The notes below the pieces were generated by a model, which did no database searches, had not been told where the DNA came from, and saw only the letters and a program-made list of their open reading frames with translations. The position numbers were made by a program, and so were the translations under genes. From Luteibacter rhizovicinus DSM 16549 (GTDB lineage: Bacteria > Pseudomonadota > Gammaproteobacteria > Xanthomonadales > Rhodanobacteraceae), in contig NZ_CP017480.1 of NCBI RefSeq assembly GCF_001887595.1, positions 2,019,001 through 2,083,000 on the forward strand: DNA of 64,000 bases. The letters are read 5' to 3'. Shown here piece by piece: positions 8,404 to 18,400 of this stretch. Position 1 is the first letter of the stretch. Every line of letters starts with the position of its first letter.

Positions 8404-9417
8404 ATGGCCATGATCGACCTGCGCAGCGATACCGTCACCCAACCCACCGAGGCGATGCGCGAAGCCATGTTGCGCGCGCCGGTCGGTGACGATGTCTACG
8501 GCGAGGACCCCACGGTCAACGCCCTGCAGGAACGCCTCGCCGGGGAGCTCGGTTTCGCCGCCGCACTGTTCGTGCCCACGGGAACGCAAAGCAACCTGCT
8601 CGCCCTGATGAGTCATTGCGAACGTGGCGACGAATACATCGTCGGTGCGGACGCCCATACGTATCGCTTCGAGGGCGGCGGTGCCGCGGTGCTCGGGTCG
8701 ATCCAGCCGCAGCCGATTCCGCAGGACGCCGACGGCAGCCTGCCGCTGGACAAGGTCGAGGCGGCGATCAAGCCGATCGACCCGCACTTCGCCCGCTCGC
8801 GGCTGCTCGCGCTGGAGAACACCTGGCACGGCCGGACGCTAGAGTTCGGTTATATGGCGCAGGCCCGCGAACTGGCGACCCGTCGTGGCCTCGGCCTGCA
8901 TCTCGATGGTGCGCGCCTGTACAACGCGGCGATCGCCTACGGTCGACCGGCCCGCGATGTGGCGGCCGGCTTCGACAGCGTCTCGGTCTGTCTTTCCAAG
9001 GGGCTGGGCGCCCCCGTCGGCTCGGTCCTGCTCGGTAACGCCGCCTTGATCGAGCGTGCGCGTCGCTGGAAGAAGGTCACCGGCGGTGGCTGGCGTCAGG
9101 CCGGCATGCTCGCTGCGGCGGCCATGCACGCGCTGGATCATCACGTGGAACGGCTCGCGGACGACCATGCCCGTGCCGGTCGGCTCGCCGACGGCCTGCG
9201 CCGCATCGAAGGTCTCAAGGTCACGGCCTGTCACACCAACATGGTGTTCCTCGACGTGCCGGCGGCGCGCCTGAAGGATCTCGCGGCACACATGACGAAT
9301 GCAGGTGTTCGCCTGAGTATCGGCTACCTGCCGTCGGTCCGGCTGGTGACGCATCTGGATATCGACGATGCGGCGATCGAGCAGACGATCGCTGCCTTCG
9401 GATCGTTCGCTTACTGA
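8404..9417 (+). CDS. ltaE: Low-specificity L-threonine aldolase
   Basis: A PLP enzyme that cleaves threonine or allo-threonine to glycine and acetaldehyde in the cytoplasm. The 337-residue protein begins with the family signature [20 protein letters not shown], has the [18 protein letters not shown] block, the aspartate of [10 protein letters not shown] and the Schiff-base lysine K199 in [12 protein letters not shown]. The length fits the family (333 residues in E. coli). It appears monocistronic. MAM at 8404 gives the start; an internal ATG two codons on is an alternative. It may support glycine supply or threonine turnover. Confidence 0.93.
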   Translation: MAMIDLRSDTVTQPTEAMREAMLRAPVGDDVYGEDPTVNALQERLAGELGFAAALFVPTGTQSNLLALMSHCERGDEYIVGADAHTYRFEGGGAAVLGSIQPQPIPQDADGSLPLDKVEAAIKPIDPHFARSRLLALENTWHGRTLEFGYMAQARELATRRGLGLHLDGARLYNAAIAYGRPARDVAAGFDSVSVCLSKGLGAPVGSVLLGNAALIERARRWKKVTGGGWRQAGMLAAAAMHALDHHVERLADDHARAGRLADGLRRIEGLKVTACHTNMVFLDVPAARLKDLAAHMTNAGVRLSIGYLPSVRLVTHLDIDDAAIEQTIAAFGSFAY

Positions 9418-9438
9418 TCCGGACTCAGCGGCGAGGGT

Positions 9439-10221
9439 TTACTGGCGTGGCGCCATCAGCTTGCGCTGTAACGAATAGAGAATCGCGGCGTCGGTCGCAT
9501 CGAGCGCATCGGTTTCCATCGCGCGGTAATGCCGATGGAAGGCGATGATCGCGTTGCGTGGGCTGCCGACGTCGTAACCCACCAGACGCATCGCCGCGAG
9601 GCTGTCGAAGTTCGGTGGCGCCGGTAGGAGTGTCGGGTCGGGCCACAGCCCGAACCCGTAGCGAGCCAGCGTCGCCCAGGGAAACTGCACACTGGGATCG
9701 TTCTTGCGTCCCGGCGCGATATCGCCATGGCCGACCACCGCTTCTCGCGGGATGCCCAGGCGCGCGGTGAGATCGGCGAGCAGGTTCACCAGCGCCTGGA
9801 TCTGCGGCTGGGTGAAGGGTGAGTTGCCGTCGTTATCGATCTCGATGCCGATGGACGACGAGTTGATGTCGGTCATGCCGGCCCAGCGTGATGCGCCGGC
9901 GTGCCAGGCACGTGCGTTGTCGTCGACGAGCTGGTCGATGCGGCCGTCCGCTTCGACCAGGTAGTGCGCGCTGACCGGGCCTTCGCTATTGCGCGTACTG
10001 AGCACGCGCAGGGCGGCGGCAGGATCGCCGATGGACGTGTGGTGCAACACGATCAGCTGGGCCTTGCGCGCATTGAAGTTCGGCGAGGGGGTCCAGTGCG
10101 CGAGCGCGCTGCGCTGGGGCGCGACGGACGGCGCGGTGGCGCAACCCGCCATGGCGAGCAGGAGAAGGGCGACCGCCGCAAAGCGCATGGGCCGGGCGAC
10201 GGTGGAGGCCCGAGGCGTCAT
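9439..10221 (-). CDS. N-acetylmuramoyl-L-alanine amidase lipoprotein (AmiD/AmpD-like)
   Basis: Predicted to cut the amide bond between muramic acid and the stem peptide as a zinc enzyme at the outer membrane. The 260-residue protein has a lipobox (LLLLAMAGC, Cys near residue 27 from this start), then an Amidase_2 domain with LIVLHHTS (first Zn His), SSIGIEIDNDG and GHGDIAPGRKNDP (second His and Asp ligands). A C-terminal helical segment resembles a peptidoglycan-binding repeat. The start ATG at 10221 overlaps the TGA of the upstream gene, so translation is probably coupled. An internal ATG at 10188 would give a more typical short lipoprotein signal. It is the last gene of a four-gene minus-strand run. 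Confidence 0.88.
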   Translation of the reverse strand: MTPRASTVARPMRFAAVALLLLAMAGCATAPSVAPQRSALAHWTPSPNFNARKAQLIVLHHTSIGDPAAALRVLSTRNSEGPVSAHYLVEADGRIDQLVDDNARAWHAGASRWAGMTDINSSSIGIEIDNDGNSPFTQPQIQALVNLLADLTARLGIPREAVVGHGDIAPGRKNDPSVQFPWATLARYGFGLWPDPTLLPAPPNFDSLAAMRLVGYDVGSPRNAIIAFHRHYRAMETDALDATDAAILYSLQRKLMAPRQ

Positions 10222-10658
10222 TCGACGCGGAAATCGCTGCTGGTGATGACCCATTCGATCTCGTCGCCGACGTCGCCGGCATCTTCCCGGGAGGCGACGA
10301 CGATCTGCAGGTCGATGCAGTCGTGTCCCTCGGACAGCCACTGGGTTTTCTCCAACGCCATGCCGGCCTTCTTCAGGGCGACACGCAAGGCAGGCAAGGT
10401 CGTGGCGACCAGCTCGATGCCCTCGTGGACGAGATTGCCGCCCAGGACCTCGATATCGCAGAGCTTGTCGTCGAGGAAGCGCAGGCGGAGCCAGTCGTTG
10501 CCGTCGGGCGTGCTGTATTCGTCCTCGTCGTCCCACATGTTCTCGCCACCGGCCTTCCAGCCGAGCGAGTCACGTAGCTTCTTGCGTGGCATGCCGAAGA
10601 AGATATCGGTGTCGTCGCGGCGAATGCCGCGACCGGGAACCAGTTCGTAATGTTCCAT
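10218..10658 (-). CDS. Hypothetical protein, 146 residues
   Basis: I do not recognise this family. The protein is acidic, has no signal peptide or membrane segment, and begins MEHYELVPGRGIRRDDTDIF. It contains an FGMPRKKLRDSLGW segment and ends in EIEWVITSSDFRVE. The pattern of alternating strands suggests a small alpha/beta fold. The stop overlaps the amidase start (ATGA), and its own start lies 89 bases after zapE. It is therefore likely co-expressed with a cell-wall hydrolase and a division-associated ATPase, but no function can be inferred from that. Confidence 0.75.
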   Translation of the reverse strand: MEHYELVPGRGIRRDDTDIFFGMPRKKLRDSLGWKAGGENMWDDEDEYSTPDGNDWLRLRFLDDKLCDIEVLGGNLVHEGIELVATTLPALRVALKKAGMALEKTQWLSEGHDCIDLQIVVASREDAGDVGDEIEWVITSSDFRVE

Positions 10659-10747
10659 GGTTGTCCTCTCAGGTGGCGCGGGAGACCCGCCCGCAAAGCA
10701 TGAAGGTGGCGGGCCGCGAGCGAACAGGCGTCCGCGTCCGCGCCGAA

Positions 10748-11860
10748 TCAGGGCTTATGGTCACGGCCAAGGTAGTCCTCGCTCTGCATCTCGATCAGAC
10801 GCGATTCGGTGCGCCCGAACTCGGCGCGAACCTTGTTGCCATCGTAAAGTTCGGTGATCGGCGCGGCGGCGGAAAGCACCAGCTTGACGTGCCGGTCGTA
10901 GAACTCGTCGACCAGGAGAACGAAGCGTTTCGCTTCGTTCTCCGAGTAGACGGTGAATTGGGGCACGTTGGAGACGATGACCGCGGGAAAGGTGCGGGCC
11001 AGCTCGATGTAATCGGCAACGGCGCGCGGCCCCTCGCATAGCGCGACGAAATCGAACCAGACGATGTTGTCGGCGCGCTTGCGCACGGGGATCTCGCGGC
11101 TGTTCAGCAGGATCGAACCACCGTCCACCACGTCGCCCTGCGCCTGGCCGCCGAAGATGCGGGCCAGCGAACGTTCGGCTTCCGCGCCCGGGGGCACCAT
11201 GTACACCGATGCCTGGGACAGGGCACGCAGGCGCCAGTCGCGAGGCGAAATCATTTCGTGCACGACGCACTGGGCTTCGATCGCCGCGATCGCCGGCAGG
11301 AAGCGCGCGCGCTGCAGGCCACCCTTGTAGAGACCCGAGGGCGGCGTATTCGACGTGGTGACCAGGGTCACGCCGCGAGCAAACAGGCCATCGAGCAGGC
11401 CGGCGAGGATCATCGCATCGCCGATGTCGGAGACGAGGAACTCGTCCAGGCACAGGACGCGGCACTTCGCGGCCAGGCGATCGGCGACTTCGTCGAGCGG
11501 ATTCTGCCGTTCGCCGAGTTCGCGAAGCGTGCCATGCACTTCCAGCATGAAGCGATGGAAGTGACGGCGCAGTGCCAGGCCGGGGGCGAGGCTCGATACG
11601 AACAGGTCCATCAGGAAGGTCTTGCCGCGACCGACGCTGCCCCAGAGGTAGAGGCCCGGAACGGCCTTGCGCGGTTCGCTGCCGAGCATGTTGCGCAGGC
11701 GGCCGAAAAGACCGGGCGCCGACGGTTCCGGCGCACAGAGCGCGGCATGCAGGCGGTCGAATTCCGCGATGACGGGCAACTGCGCGGGATCGGATTCCCA
11801 GCGATGGCCGGCGATACCGTCGCGGTAACGTTCGCCCGGTGTCGATTCCGTGCAGTTCAT
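10748..11860 (-). CDS. zapE: Cell division protein ZapE (AFG1-like ATPase)
   Basis: An AAA-type ATPase that in E. coli associates with the FtsZ ring and acts on division under low oxygen or heat. The 370-residue length matches the family. The Walker A motif GSVGRGKT (residues 74-81) follows GLYLWG. Walker B is VLCLDEFLVSDIGDAM near 135. TTSNTPPSGLYKGGLQRARF is the conserved sensor region, and FYDRHVKLVLSA lies near the end. The start ATG at 11860 overlaps the TGA of the upstream alpha/beta hydrolase. Translational coupling is therefore likely. Confidence 0.92.
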   Translation of the reverse strand: MNCTESTPGERYRDGIAGHRWESDPAQLPVIAEFDRLHAALCAPEPSAPGLFGRLRNMLGSEPRKAVPGLYLWGSVGRGKTFLMDLFVSSLAPGLALRRHFHRFMLEVHGTLRELGERQNPLDEVADRLAAKCRVLCLDEFLVSDIGDAMILAGLLDGLFARGVTLVTTSNTPPSGLYKGGLQRARFLPAIAAIEAQCVVHEMISPRDWRLRALSQASVYMVPPGAEAERSLARIFGGQAQGDVVDGGSILLNSREIPVRKRADNIVWFDFVALCEGPRAVADYIELARTFPAVIVSNVPQFTVYSENEAKRFVLLVDEFYDRHVKLVLSAAAPITELYDGNKVRAEFGRTESRLIEMQSEDYLGRDHKP

Positions 11861-12564
11861 GCGGGGCGGGGTCCCGGCAACCAGTCCTTCACGGCATGCT
11901 TGATCGCACCGCGCAGGTCCATGAGGCGGCGATGGAAGAAGTGACTGGTGTCCTCCATCCGGATCAGCTGCGGTCGACGGTCTTCCGGCAGGCTGTCGAT
12001 CCAGTCGTAGACGGCCTGCGGCTCGACGATCTCGTCGGCATCGCCCATCACGACCAGCCACGGGCAGGTGGGCAGGTCCAGCGGCCCGAAGTCCCAGCCA
12101 CGGCCCGCGGCGGGCGGCGCGACGCTGATCAGCGCCTCGGCGCCGAGGCTCACGGCATTGCGCAGGGTGACGTAGCTGCCGAAGGAGAATCCCGCCAGCC
12201 ACAACGCCGCACCGGGGCGCGTTTTGCGCGCCCAGGCGACCACGGCGGCGAGGTCGTCGCTTTCACCGTGACCGCTGTCGAACTCGCCTTCGGATCCGCC
12301 CACGCTGCGAAAGTTGAAGATGACCGTGTCGACGCCGGCTTCGCGCAGCGAGCGCTCGATCATCGTCACGACCTTGTTGCGCATGCTGCCGCCGTCGGTG
12401 GACAGGGGATGGCAGATGACGGCGATGGCGTCGCGGGCGACATCAGGGGCAGCGGCCCGGGCTTCGCATTCCAGCTTGCCCGCGGGGCCCGCGAGCGCGA
12501 AGCTGGCGGTCTCGTCCGGAAATCGCTCCGGCGCTTCAGATAGATGTTCGCTCATGCCCTTCAT
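11857..12564 (-). CDS. Alpha/beta hydrolase (CocE/NonD-like, COG2945 type)
   Basis: This cytoplasmic protein of 235 residues has a hydrolase fold. It shows VICHPLSTDGGSMRNKV near the N-terminus, FNFRSVGGSEGEFDSGHGE, the nucleophile elbow GFSFGS, and a late VMGDADEIV (acid) and EDTSHFFH (His). This order matches the small serine hydrolases of COG2945, whose substrates are mostly unknown. I placed the start at 12564, with GGGGCGGG just upstream; ATG 12555 (MSEHLSE) is an alternative. It is divergent from the AcpH-like gene with a 12-bp gap, so the promoters must overlap the coding ends. zapE follows with a 4-bp overlap. Confidence 0.85.
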   Translation of the reverse strand: MKGMSEHLSEAPERFPDETASFALAGPAGKLECEARAAAPDVARDAIAVICHPLSTDGGSMRNKVVTMIERSLREAGVDTVIFNFRSVGGSEGEFDSGHGESDDLAAVVAWARKTRPGAALWLAGFSFGSYVTLRNAVSLGAEALISVAPPAAGRGWDFGPLDLPTCPWLVVMGDADEIVEPQAVYDWIDSLPEDRRPQLIRMEDTSHFFHRRLMDLRGAIKHAVKDWLPGPRPA

Positions 12565-12576
12565 GATACCCGCCCC

Positions 12577-13182
12577 GTGAACGTCCTGGCCCACGCCCTG
12601 CTGGCGGGCGACGACGCGGCGCTGCGGCTGGGCGGGGTGATGGGCGATTTCATTCGCGGCACACCCGACCTGGCCTTGCCGCCGCGCGTGCGCGACGGCA
12701 TCTACCTGCACCGGGCGATCGACGGCTTCACCGACAGCCACGACGAGGTTCGCGCGGCGCGCGAGCGCCTTCCCGCACCGTTTCGTCGTTACGCGGGCAT
12801 CCTGCTGGATATGTGGTTCGACCATTGCCTGGCAAGGGATTTCGCCAAGTGGTCTGCTCATCCCCTGGCCGAATTCTCGGCCGGGCTACGCGACGAGATG
12901 CATGCGGCGATGCCGATACTCCCCGATTCGCTGAGGCGCTTCCTTGGCTATATGGATGCCAATGACCTGCCGGCCGGGTACATCGAGCCCGCGGCGATCG
13001 GCAAGGCCTTGGGCGGTATCTCGCAGCGTCTGTCGCGCGCCAATCCGGTCGCCGATGCGATGCCGCTTCTTCTTTCCGAAGACACGATGTTGCGCGGGAC
13101 CTTCGAGCGGTTCTTCCCGCAACTGAGGGATTTCGCCCGCGAATGGGTCGTGCAGCGCTCGTCGCTTGCGGGGTTACGGTAG
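12577..13182 (+). CDS. ACP phosphodiesterase-like protein (AcpH family)
   Basis: E. coli AcpH removes the phosphopantetheine arm from acyl carrier protein. This protein of 201 residues has the family start NVLAHALLAGDDAALRLGGV, followed by GDFIRG, IYLHRAIDGFTDSH and FRRYAGILLDMWFDHCLARD, giving the His/Asp pattern of an HD-like metal site. The GTG at 12577 is chosen because the family begins MNVLAH; an upstream ATG at 12544 would overlap the divergent gene. The TAG stop lies inside the repeat element that begins at 13179. The family also contains uncharacterised members, so the exact reaction is inferred. Confidence 0.8.
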   Translation: MNVLAHALLAGDDAALRLGGVMGDFIRGTPDLALPPRVRDGIYLHRAIDGFTDSHDEVRAARERLPAPFRRYAGILLDMWFDHCLARDFAKWSAHPLAEFSAGLRDEMHAAMPILPDSLRRFLGYMDANDLPAGYIEPAAIGKALGGISQRLSRANPVADAMPLLLSEDTMLRGTFERFFPQLRDFAREWVVQRSSLAGLR

Positions 13183-13259
13183 GAGCCGATTCATCGGCGA
13201 ATGGGTGCTCGCCTCAGACTGGCCCGCTGCCGCGGGATCGCCGATGAATCGGCTCCTAC
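13179..13259. repeat. REP pair (BIME-like) supplying both stop codons
   Basis: Perfect 22-bp inverted arms (13179-13200 and 13238-13259; core GTAGGAGCCGATTCATCGG) enclose 37 bases containing CCCGCTGCCGCGGG. The TAG in the left arm (13180-13182) ends the AcpH-like gene. The TAG in the right arm, read on the minus strand (13258-13256), ends the cytochrome gene. Confidence 0.88.
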
Positions 13260-13789
13260 TTCGCCTGGTCGACCATCCACTTCACCGTGTTGCCGACCTG
13301 CTCGTCGGTCAGCGACGGATTGCCGCCCTTGGCCGGCATATGGTTGCCGTCCGGGCCGGTGTAGCCCTCGATCGCGTGCTTGGTCAGTACGGCGATGCCC
13401 TCGGCGATGCGGGCGCCCCAGGCGGACTTGTCGCCGACCTTCGGTGCGCCGGCCACGCCCGCCGTGTGGCAGCTGTGGCAGAGGTTGTCGTAGATCGTCT
13501 TGCCGTCGGTGCTGCCGCCGTAAGCCACTTGCGAGGCGGCGAGCTTGGCGGCGGCTTCCTGGGCGGCCAGCATGGCGGCGCGGCCCGTGTCACCGGCGTA
13601 TACGGCGCCGACGGGGGCGATCCGGGCCTCGGTCCGCTTGGCGACGGCGGGGTCCTGGTCCTTGGGGATATTGCTGTAGATGACGTACGCCAGCACCATC
13701 AGGACGACGGCGAGGACGCTGAGGCCGGCGGTCAGCAATGAGAACTGACGCATGAAGTTCTGGTCGGACTTGCTCGGAGAACCGCTCAC
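13256..13789 (-). CDS. Membrane-anchored cytochrome c5-type protein
   Basis: A monohaem c-type cytochrome carrying electrons in the periplasm, probably towards a terminal oxidase. The 177-residue protein has one membrane anchor (about residues 16-39). The haem motif is CHSCH (C104, C107, H108) and the axial Met is M151 in GNHMPAKGG, typical of cytochrome c5/CccA-like domains. The C-terminus is LTDEQVGNTVKWMVDQAK. The GTG start at 13789 has GGAG 9 bases upstream. Its stop is provided by the adjacent repeat. No partner oxidase gene is nearby. Confidence 0.9.
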   Translation of the reverse strand: MSGSPSKSDQNFMRQFSLLTAGLSVLAVVLMVLAYVIYSNIPKDQDPAVAKRTEARIAPVGAVYAGDTGRAAMLAAQEAAAKLAASQVAYGGSTDGKTIYDNLCHSCHTAGVAGAPKVGDKSAWGARIAEGIAVLTKHAIEGYTGPDGNHMPAKGGNPSLTDEQVGNTVKWMVDQAK

Positions 13790-14121
13790 GCATTGACTCC
13801 ACTGAATTTGGGTGTGCCGTCCCCCTCCCCGGGCTCCGGCGTGCCTGCGGCCGCGATGCGGCGTCGAACCGGGCGAGTATAACGGAACCCTTGCTTGAGT
13901 CAGCGGTCTTGAGATCGGCGCTGGAACGGTTCATGCGGAAAGGGGTAAACATGCCGTCAGTCATGGGGGACCCCTGTCAACCGGCATTGTTCAATTCCGT
14001 TCCCCAACACCTAACATTGGCGCCGTCGATCCTTAACCTTCGGGGGGTATAACCCCCCATGGCGCACGGCGCGCCCGGTCGGAGCGGTGCCTTCGACCGG
14101 TTATTCATCTGGGAGTGTTAC
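13790..14121. other. Intergenic region upstream of the RND operon, with G6/C6 palindrome
   Basis: These 332 bases separate the divergent cytochrome gene and the efflux operon and must hold both promoters. The clearest element is GGGGGG-TATAA-CCCCCC (14042-14058), about 65 bases before the adaptor start. It could be an operator or a small hairpin in the 5' leader. I cannot assign a confident -35/-10 pair. Confidence 0.45.
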
Positions 14122-15378
14122 ATGTCGCGTTTCTGGAAAATCGCGCTGGCCGTCATTGTGGTCGTGCTGATTGCAGGCTTCTTCATCGTCAGGAGCCATC
14201 AGGCCAAGGGGGGCGACGCCGCGGCGGGTGCCCAGGCCAACGGAGAGGGGCAGGGCAAAGATCAGCCGCCCGTGCCGGTCACGGTCGTTCCCGTAGCGAC
14301 ACAGGACGTGCCGGTCTACCTCACGGCCCTCGGGACCGTGCAGGCACGTAATACGGTTACCGTGCGCCCGCAGGTCGGCGGCCAGCTGATGAAGCTCAAC
14401 TTCCAGGAAGGCCAGGAAGTGAAGAAGGGCGACGTCATCGCGGAGATCGATCCGCGCACGATCCAGTCCCAGTACGACCAGTCCGTCGCCAAGCTCAAGC
14501 AGGACCAGGCGCTCGCGGCCACGGCGAAGAACAACCTCGACCGCTCGACCAACCTGGTCAGCAAGGGTGGTCAGCAGTACGTGTCCAAGCAGGACCTGGA
14601 CAACCTGAAGAACAGCCTCGACCAGGCCGTGGCGACCGCCAACGCCGACCAGGCCGCGATCCGTGCCGCCCAGGTGCAGCTCGGCTTCACCAAGGTCATC
14701 GCGCCGATCGACGGCCTCGCCGGCATCCGCTCGGTGGACGCCGGCAACATCGTCGCCACCACGGACGCGATCGTGACGCTCACCGAGCTGCACCCGATCT
14801 ACGTCATGTTCTACCTGCCCGAGAAGAACCTCGACCTGGTCCGTGGCTCGACGACGGACGGCTCGCTCTCCGCCCTGGAAGTCTCCGCGCTCGACCGCGT
14901 CGATTCGCACGCCATCGCCACGGGTCACCTGGACGTCCTCGACAACACCATCGACACCAGCACCGGCACGTTCCGCCTGCGCTCGTTGTTCGATAACGAA
15001 AAAACCCAGCTGTGGCCGGGCCAGTTCGTCAACGTGCAGCTGAAGGTGCGCACGGTGAAGAACGGTCTCGTGGTGCCCGCCCAGGCAGTGCAGCGCGGTC
15101 CGGACGGCGATTACGTCTACCTCGTGCAGGGCGACAACACGGTCAAGATGCAGGCGGTGGAAACCGCGACCGAGGTCGGCGACAGCCACGTCATGCTCAG
15201 CAAGGGCGTGAAGGTCGGCGACAAGGTGGTCACGGAAGGTCAGTTCCGTCTCAAGCCGGGTTCGAAGATCCAGCCGCTGGCGCCGGGCCAGGTGCCCGAA
15301 GCACCCACCGCCGAAGAGCTGCAGAAGTCGAAGACGGCAGGTAAGCAGGGTCGCCAGGGCGGCAAGCGCGGCGGTTGA
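14122..15378 (+). CDS. mdtA: RND efflux periplasmic adaptor (MdtA-like)
   Basis: This periplasmic membrane-fusion protein would connect the inner-membrane pumps to an outer-membrane channel. The 418-residue protein has an N-terminal anchor (about residues 7-25) and a low-complexity linker. The first lipoyl half (RPQVGGQLMKLNFQEGQEVK) is followed by an alpha-hairpin, the second lipoyl half (IAPIDGLAGIRSVDAGNIV) and a beta-barrel domain. A basic tail ends the protein. The start has GGGAG 7 bases upstream. Two RND pumps follow, as in E. coli mdtABC. The substrates cannot be predicted. Confidence 0.9.
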   Translation: MSRFWKIALAVIVVVLIAGFFIVRSHQAKGGDAAAGAQANGEGQGKDQPPVPVTVVPVATQDVPVYLTALGTVQARNTVTVRPQVGGQLMKLNFQEGQEVKKGDVIAEIDPRTIQSQYDQSVAKLKQDQALAATAKNNLDRSTNLVSKGGQQYVSKQDLDNLKNSLDQAVATANADQAAIRAAQVQLGFTKVIAPIDGLAGIRSVDAGNIVATTDAIVTLTELHPIYVMFYLPEKNLDLVRGSTTDGSLSALEVSALDRVDSHAIATGHLDVLDNTIDTSTGTFRLRSLFDNEKTQLWPGQFVNVQLKVRTVKNGLVVPAQAVQRGPDGDYVYLVQGDNTVKMQAVETATEVGDSHVMLSKGVKVGDKVVTEGQFRLKPGSKIQPLAPGQVPEAPTAEELQKSKTAGKQGRQGGKRGG

Positions 15379-15449
15379 CAGAGCGCGCGGCGTGTCCATG
15401 ACGGACGCGCCGCCCACGGACCGAAAGGTCCCGACACCAGGACACAAAC

Positions 15450-18400
15450 GTGGGTTTTTCGACACTCTTCATTCGCCGACCGATCGCGACCTCGCTGCTG
15501 ATGGTGGCGGTGCTGTTGCTCGGTATCCTCGGCTACCGCCAGCTACCGGTGTCGGCGCTGCCGGAGATCAGTGCGCCGAGCATGGTCGTCACCACGCAGT
15601 ATCCGGGTGCCAGCGCCACGACGATGGCTGCCCTGGTCACCACGCCACTCGAGCGTAACTTCGGCCAGATTTCCGGCCTGACCTCGATGAGCTCGGACTC
15701 GTCGGCGGGGCTGTCGACGATCGTGCTGCAGTTCGCCATGGATCGCGACATCGACGTCGCCGCGCAGGACGTGCAGGCGGCGATCAACCAGGCACGCGGT
15801 ACGCTGCCGAACAACCTGCCGTATCCGCCGGTCTACAACCGCGTGAACCCGGCCGACGCGCCGATCATGACCCTCATGCTCACCTCGGACAGCCTGCCGC
15901 TGCGCGACGTGAACAACTACGCCGACTCGATCATCGCGCAGAAGCTGGCGCAGGTGCAGGGCGTGGGCCTGGTCTCGATCGCCGGTAACGTGCGTCCGGC
16001 CGTGCGTATCCAGATCAACCCGGCGCAGCTGGCCAACCTCGGCCTGACCATGGAGGACGTGCGCAGCTCGCTCACGCAGGCCAACGTCAACGCGCCCAAG
16101 GGCACGCTCAACGGCAAGACCCAGTCGTACAGCATCGGCACCAACGACCAGCTGGCCGATGCGGCCGAGTACAAGGGCACCATCATCGCGTACAAGAACG
16201 GCGCACCCGTGCGTCTTTCCGATGTCGCCAACGTGATCGACGGTGTCGAGAACGACCAGCTCGCCGCCTGGGCGAACGGGAAGCCTGCCGTCCTGCTCGA
16301 CATCCGCCGGCAGCCCGGCGCGAACATCGTGCAGACGGTGCAGCAGATCCGCCAGACCATCCCCGACCTGCAGAAGGTGCTTCCGGCCGACGTTCACCTG
16401 AAGGTGTTCTCCGATCGGACGATCACCATCCGCGCCTCGGTCGAGGACGTCCAGTTCACCCTCATCCTGACGATCTTCCTCGTCGTCGCGGTGATCTTCG
16501 TCTTCCTGCGCCGCCTGTGGGCCACGGTCATCCCGTCGGTCGCGGTGCCGCTGTCGCTGGTCGGCACCTTCGGTGTGATGGCCTTCGCCGGCATGTCGCT
16601 GGACAACCTCTCGCTGATGGCGCTCGCGGTCGCCACGGGCTTCGTCGTCGACGATGCGATCGTGATGATCGAGAACATCGTCCGATACATCGAGCAGGGC
16701 CACGATGCCAAGACCGCTGCGGAAATCGGTGCGAAGGAAATCGGCTTCACCGTCCTGTCGCTGACCGTTTCGCTGATTGCGGTGTTCCTGCCGCTGCTGC
16801 TGATGCCGGGCGTCACGGGTCGCCTGTTCCACGAGTTCGCCTGGGTGCTGACGATCGCCGTCGCCATCTCCATGCTGGTCTCCCTGACCCTCACCCCGAT
16901 GATGTGCGCTTACCTGCTCAAGGCTGACGAGCTGCCGGACGCGGAAGACGCGCACGAGCACGCTTCCGCTTCGGGCAAGCACACCACGTGGTCGCGCATC
17001 GTCGATGGCTACGGCAGCAGCCTCGACTGGGTGCTCGACCACCGTCCGTTGACCATGGTCGTCGCCGCACTCACCGTGGCCCTGACCGTGGTGCTCTACA
17101 TCATCATTCCCAAGGGCCTGCTGCCCGAGCAGGACACCGGCCTGATCACCGCCGTGGTCCAGGCCGACCAGAACGTCGCCTTCCCGCAGATGGAACAGCG
17201 CACCAAGGCCGTCGCCGATGCGCTGGCGAAGGACCCGGCGGTCGCCGGCGTCGCCGCCTTCATCGGTGCGGGCTCGATCAACCCGACGCTCAACCAGGGC
17301 CAGCTGTCGCTGGTACTGAAGGATCGCGGCGATCGCGCCTCGCTCGACGAACTCCTGCCGCGCCTGCAGAAGACCGTCGAGAATATCGCCGGTGTCGCGC
17401 TGTACCTGAAGCCGGTACAGGACGTCACGCTGGATACCCAGGTCTCGGCAACCGAGTACCAGTACTCGCTGTCCGACGTGAACTCCACCGAGCTGGCCGG
17501 CTACGCCCAGCAAATGACCTCCGCGCTGCGCAAGCGCAAGGAGTTGTCGGATGTCGACAACAACCTGGCCGACCAGGGTACGGCGCTGAAGCTGACCATC
17601 GATCGCGACAGTGCCAGCCGCCTCGGCGTGCCGGTCCAGACCATCGACGACACCTTGTACGACGCCTTCGGCCAGCGCCAGATCTCGACCATCTTCACCC
17701 AGTTGAACCAGTACCGCGTGGTGATGGAAGTCTCGCCCGAGTTCCGCACCAGCTCGGATCTGCTCAACAAGCTGACCGTGCGTGGCAATGGCAACGGCGC
17801 GCTCACCGGCTCGAACGCCACCAGCTTCGGCCAGCTGGCATCGAGCAATTCGGCCACGCCGGCCGGTATCGGCAACACCGGTAACGTTGGCTTCCAGGTC
17901 GGCGGTGGCGGCACGATTCCGATCACCGCGCTGGCCAGTTCCGTCGTGACCAGTGCGCCGCTGGTGGTGACCCACCTGCAGCAGCTGCCGGCGGTCACGA
18001 TTTCGTTCAACCTGGCGAAGGGCGAGTCGCTCTCCGAGGCGGTCGCGGCGATCCACGAGGTCGAGAAACAGCTCAACTTCCCGCCGCAGGTGCGTGGCCA
18101 GTTCATCGGCAAGGCCGCCGAGTTCTCCTCGTCGGTCGGCGACGAAGTGCTCCTGCTGCTGGCCTCGATCATCGTCATCTACATCGTGCTGGGCGTGCTC
18201 TACGAGAGCTACATCCATCCGCTGACGATCATCTCCACGTTGCCGCCGGCGGGCGTCGGTGCCTTGCTGGCCCTGCTCATGTGCGGCATGACCCTCTCGG
18301 TCGATGGCATCGTCGGCATCGTGCTGCTGATCGGTATCGTGAAGAAGAACGCGATCATGATGATCGACTTCGCGATCGAGGCGAAGCGCACCGGGCTGAA

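Noticed and set aside
13590..13964. Minus-strand 124-codon ORF overlapping the cytochrome start
   Set aside because: Overlaps the real cytochrome gene in another frame with no family features.
15543..18218. Antisense frame of 891 codons inside the MdtB-like gene
   Set aside because: Shadow of the RND pump gene; composition dominated by Arg, Asp, Gly and His; no family features.
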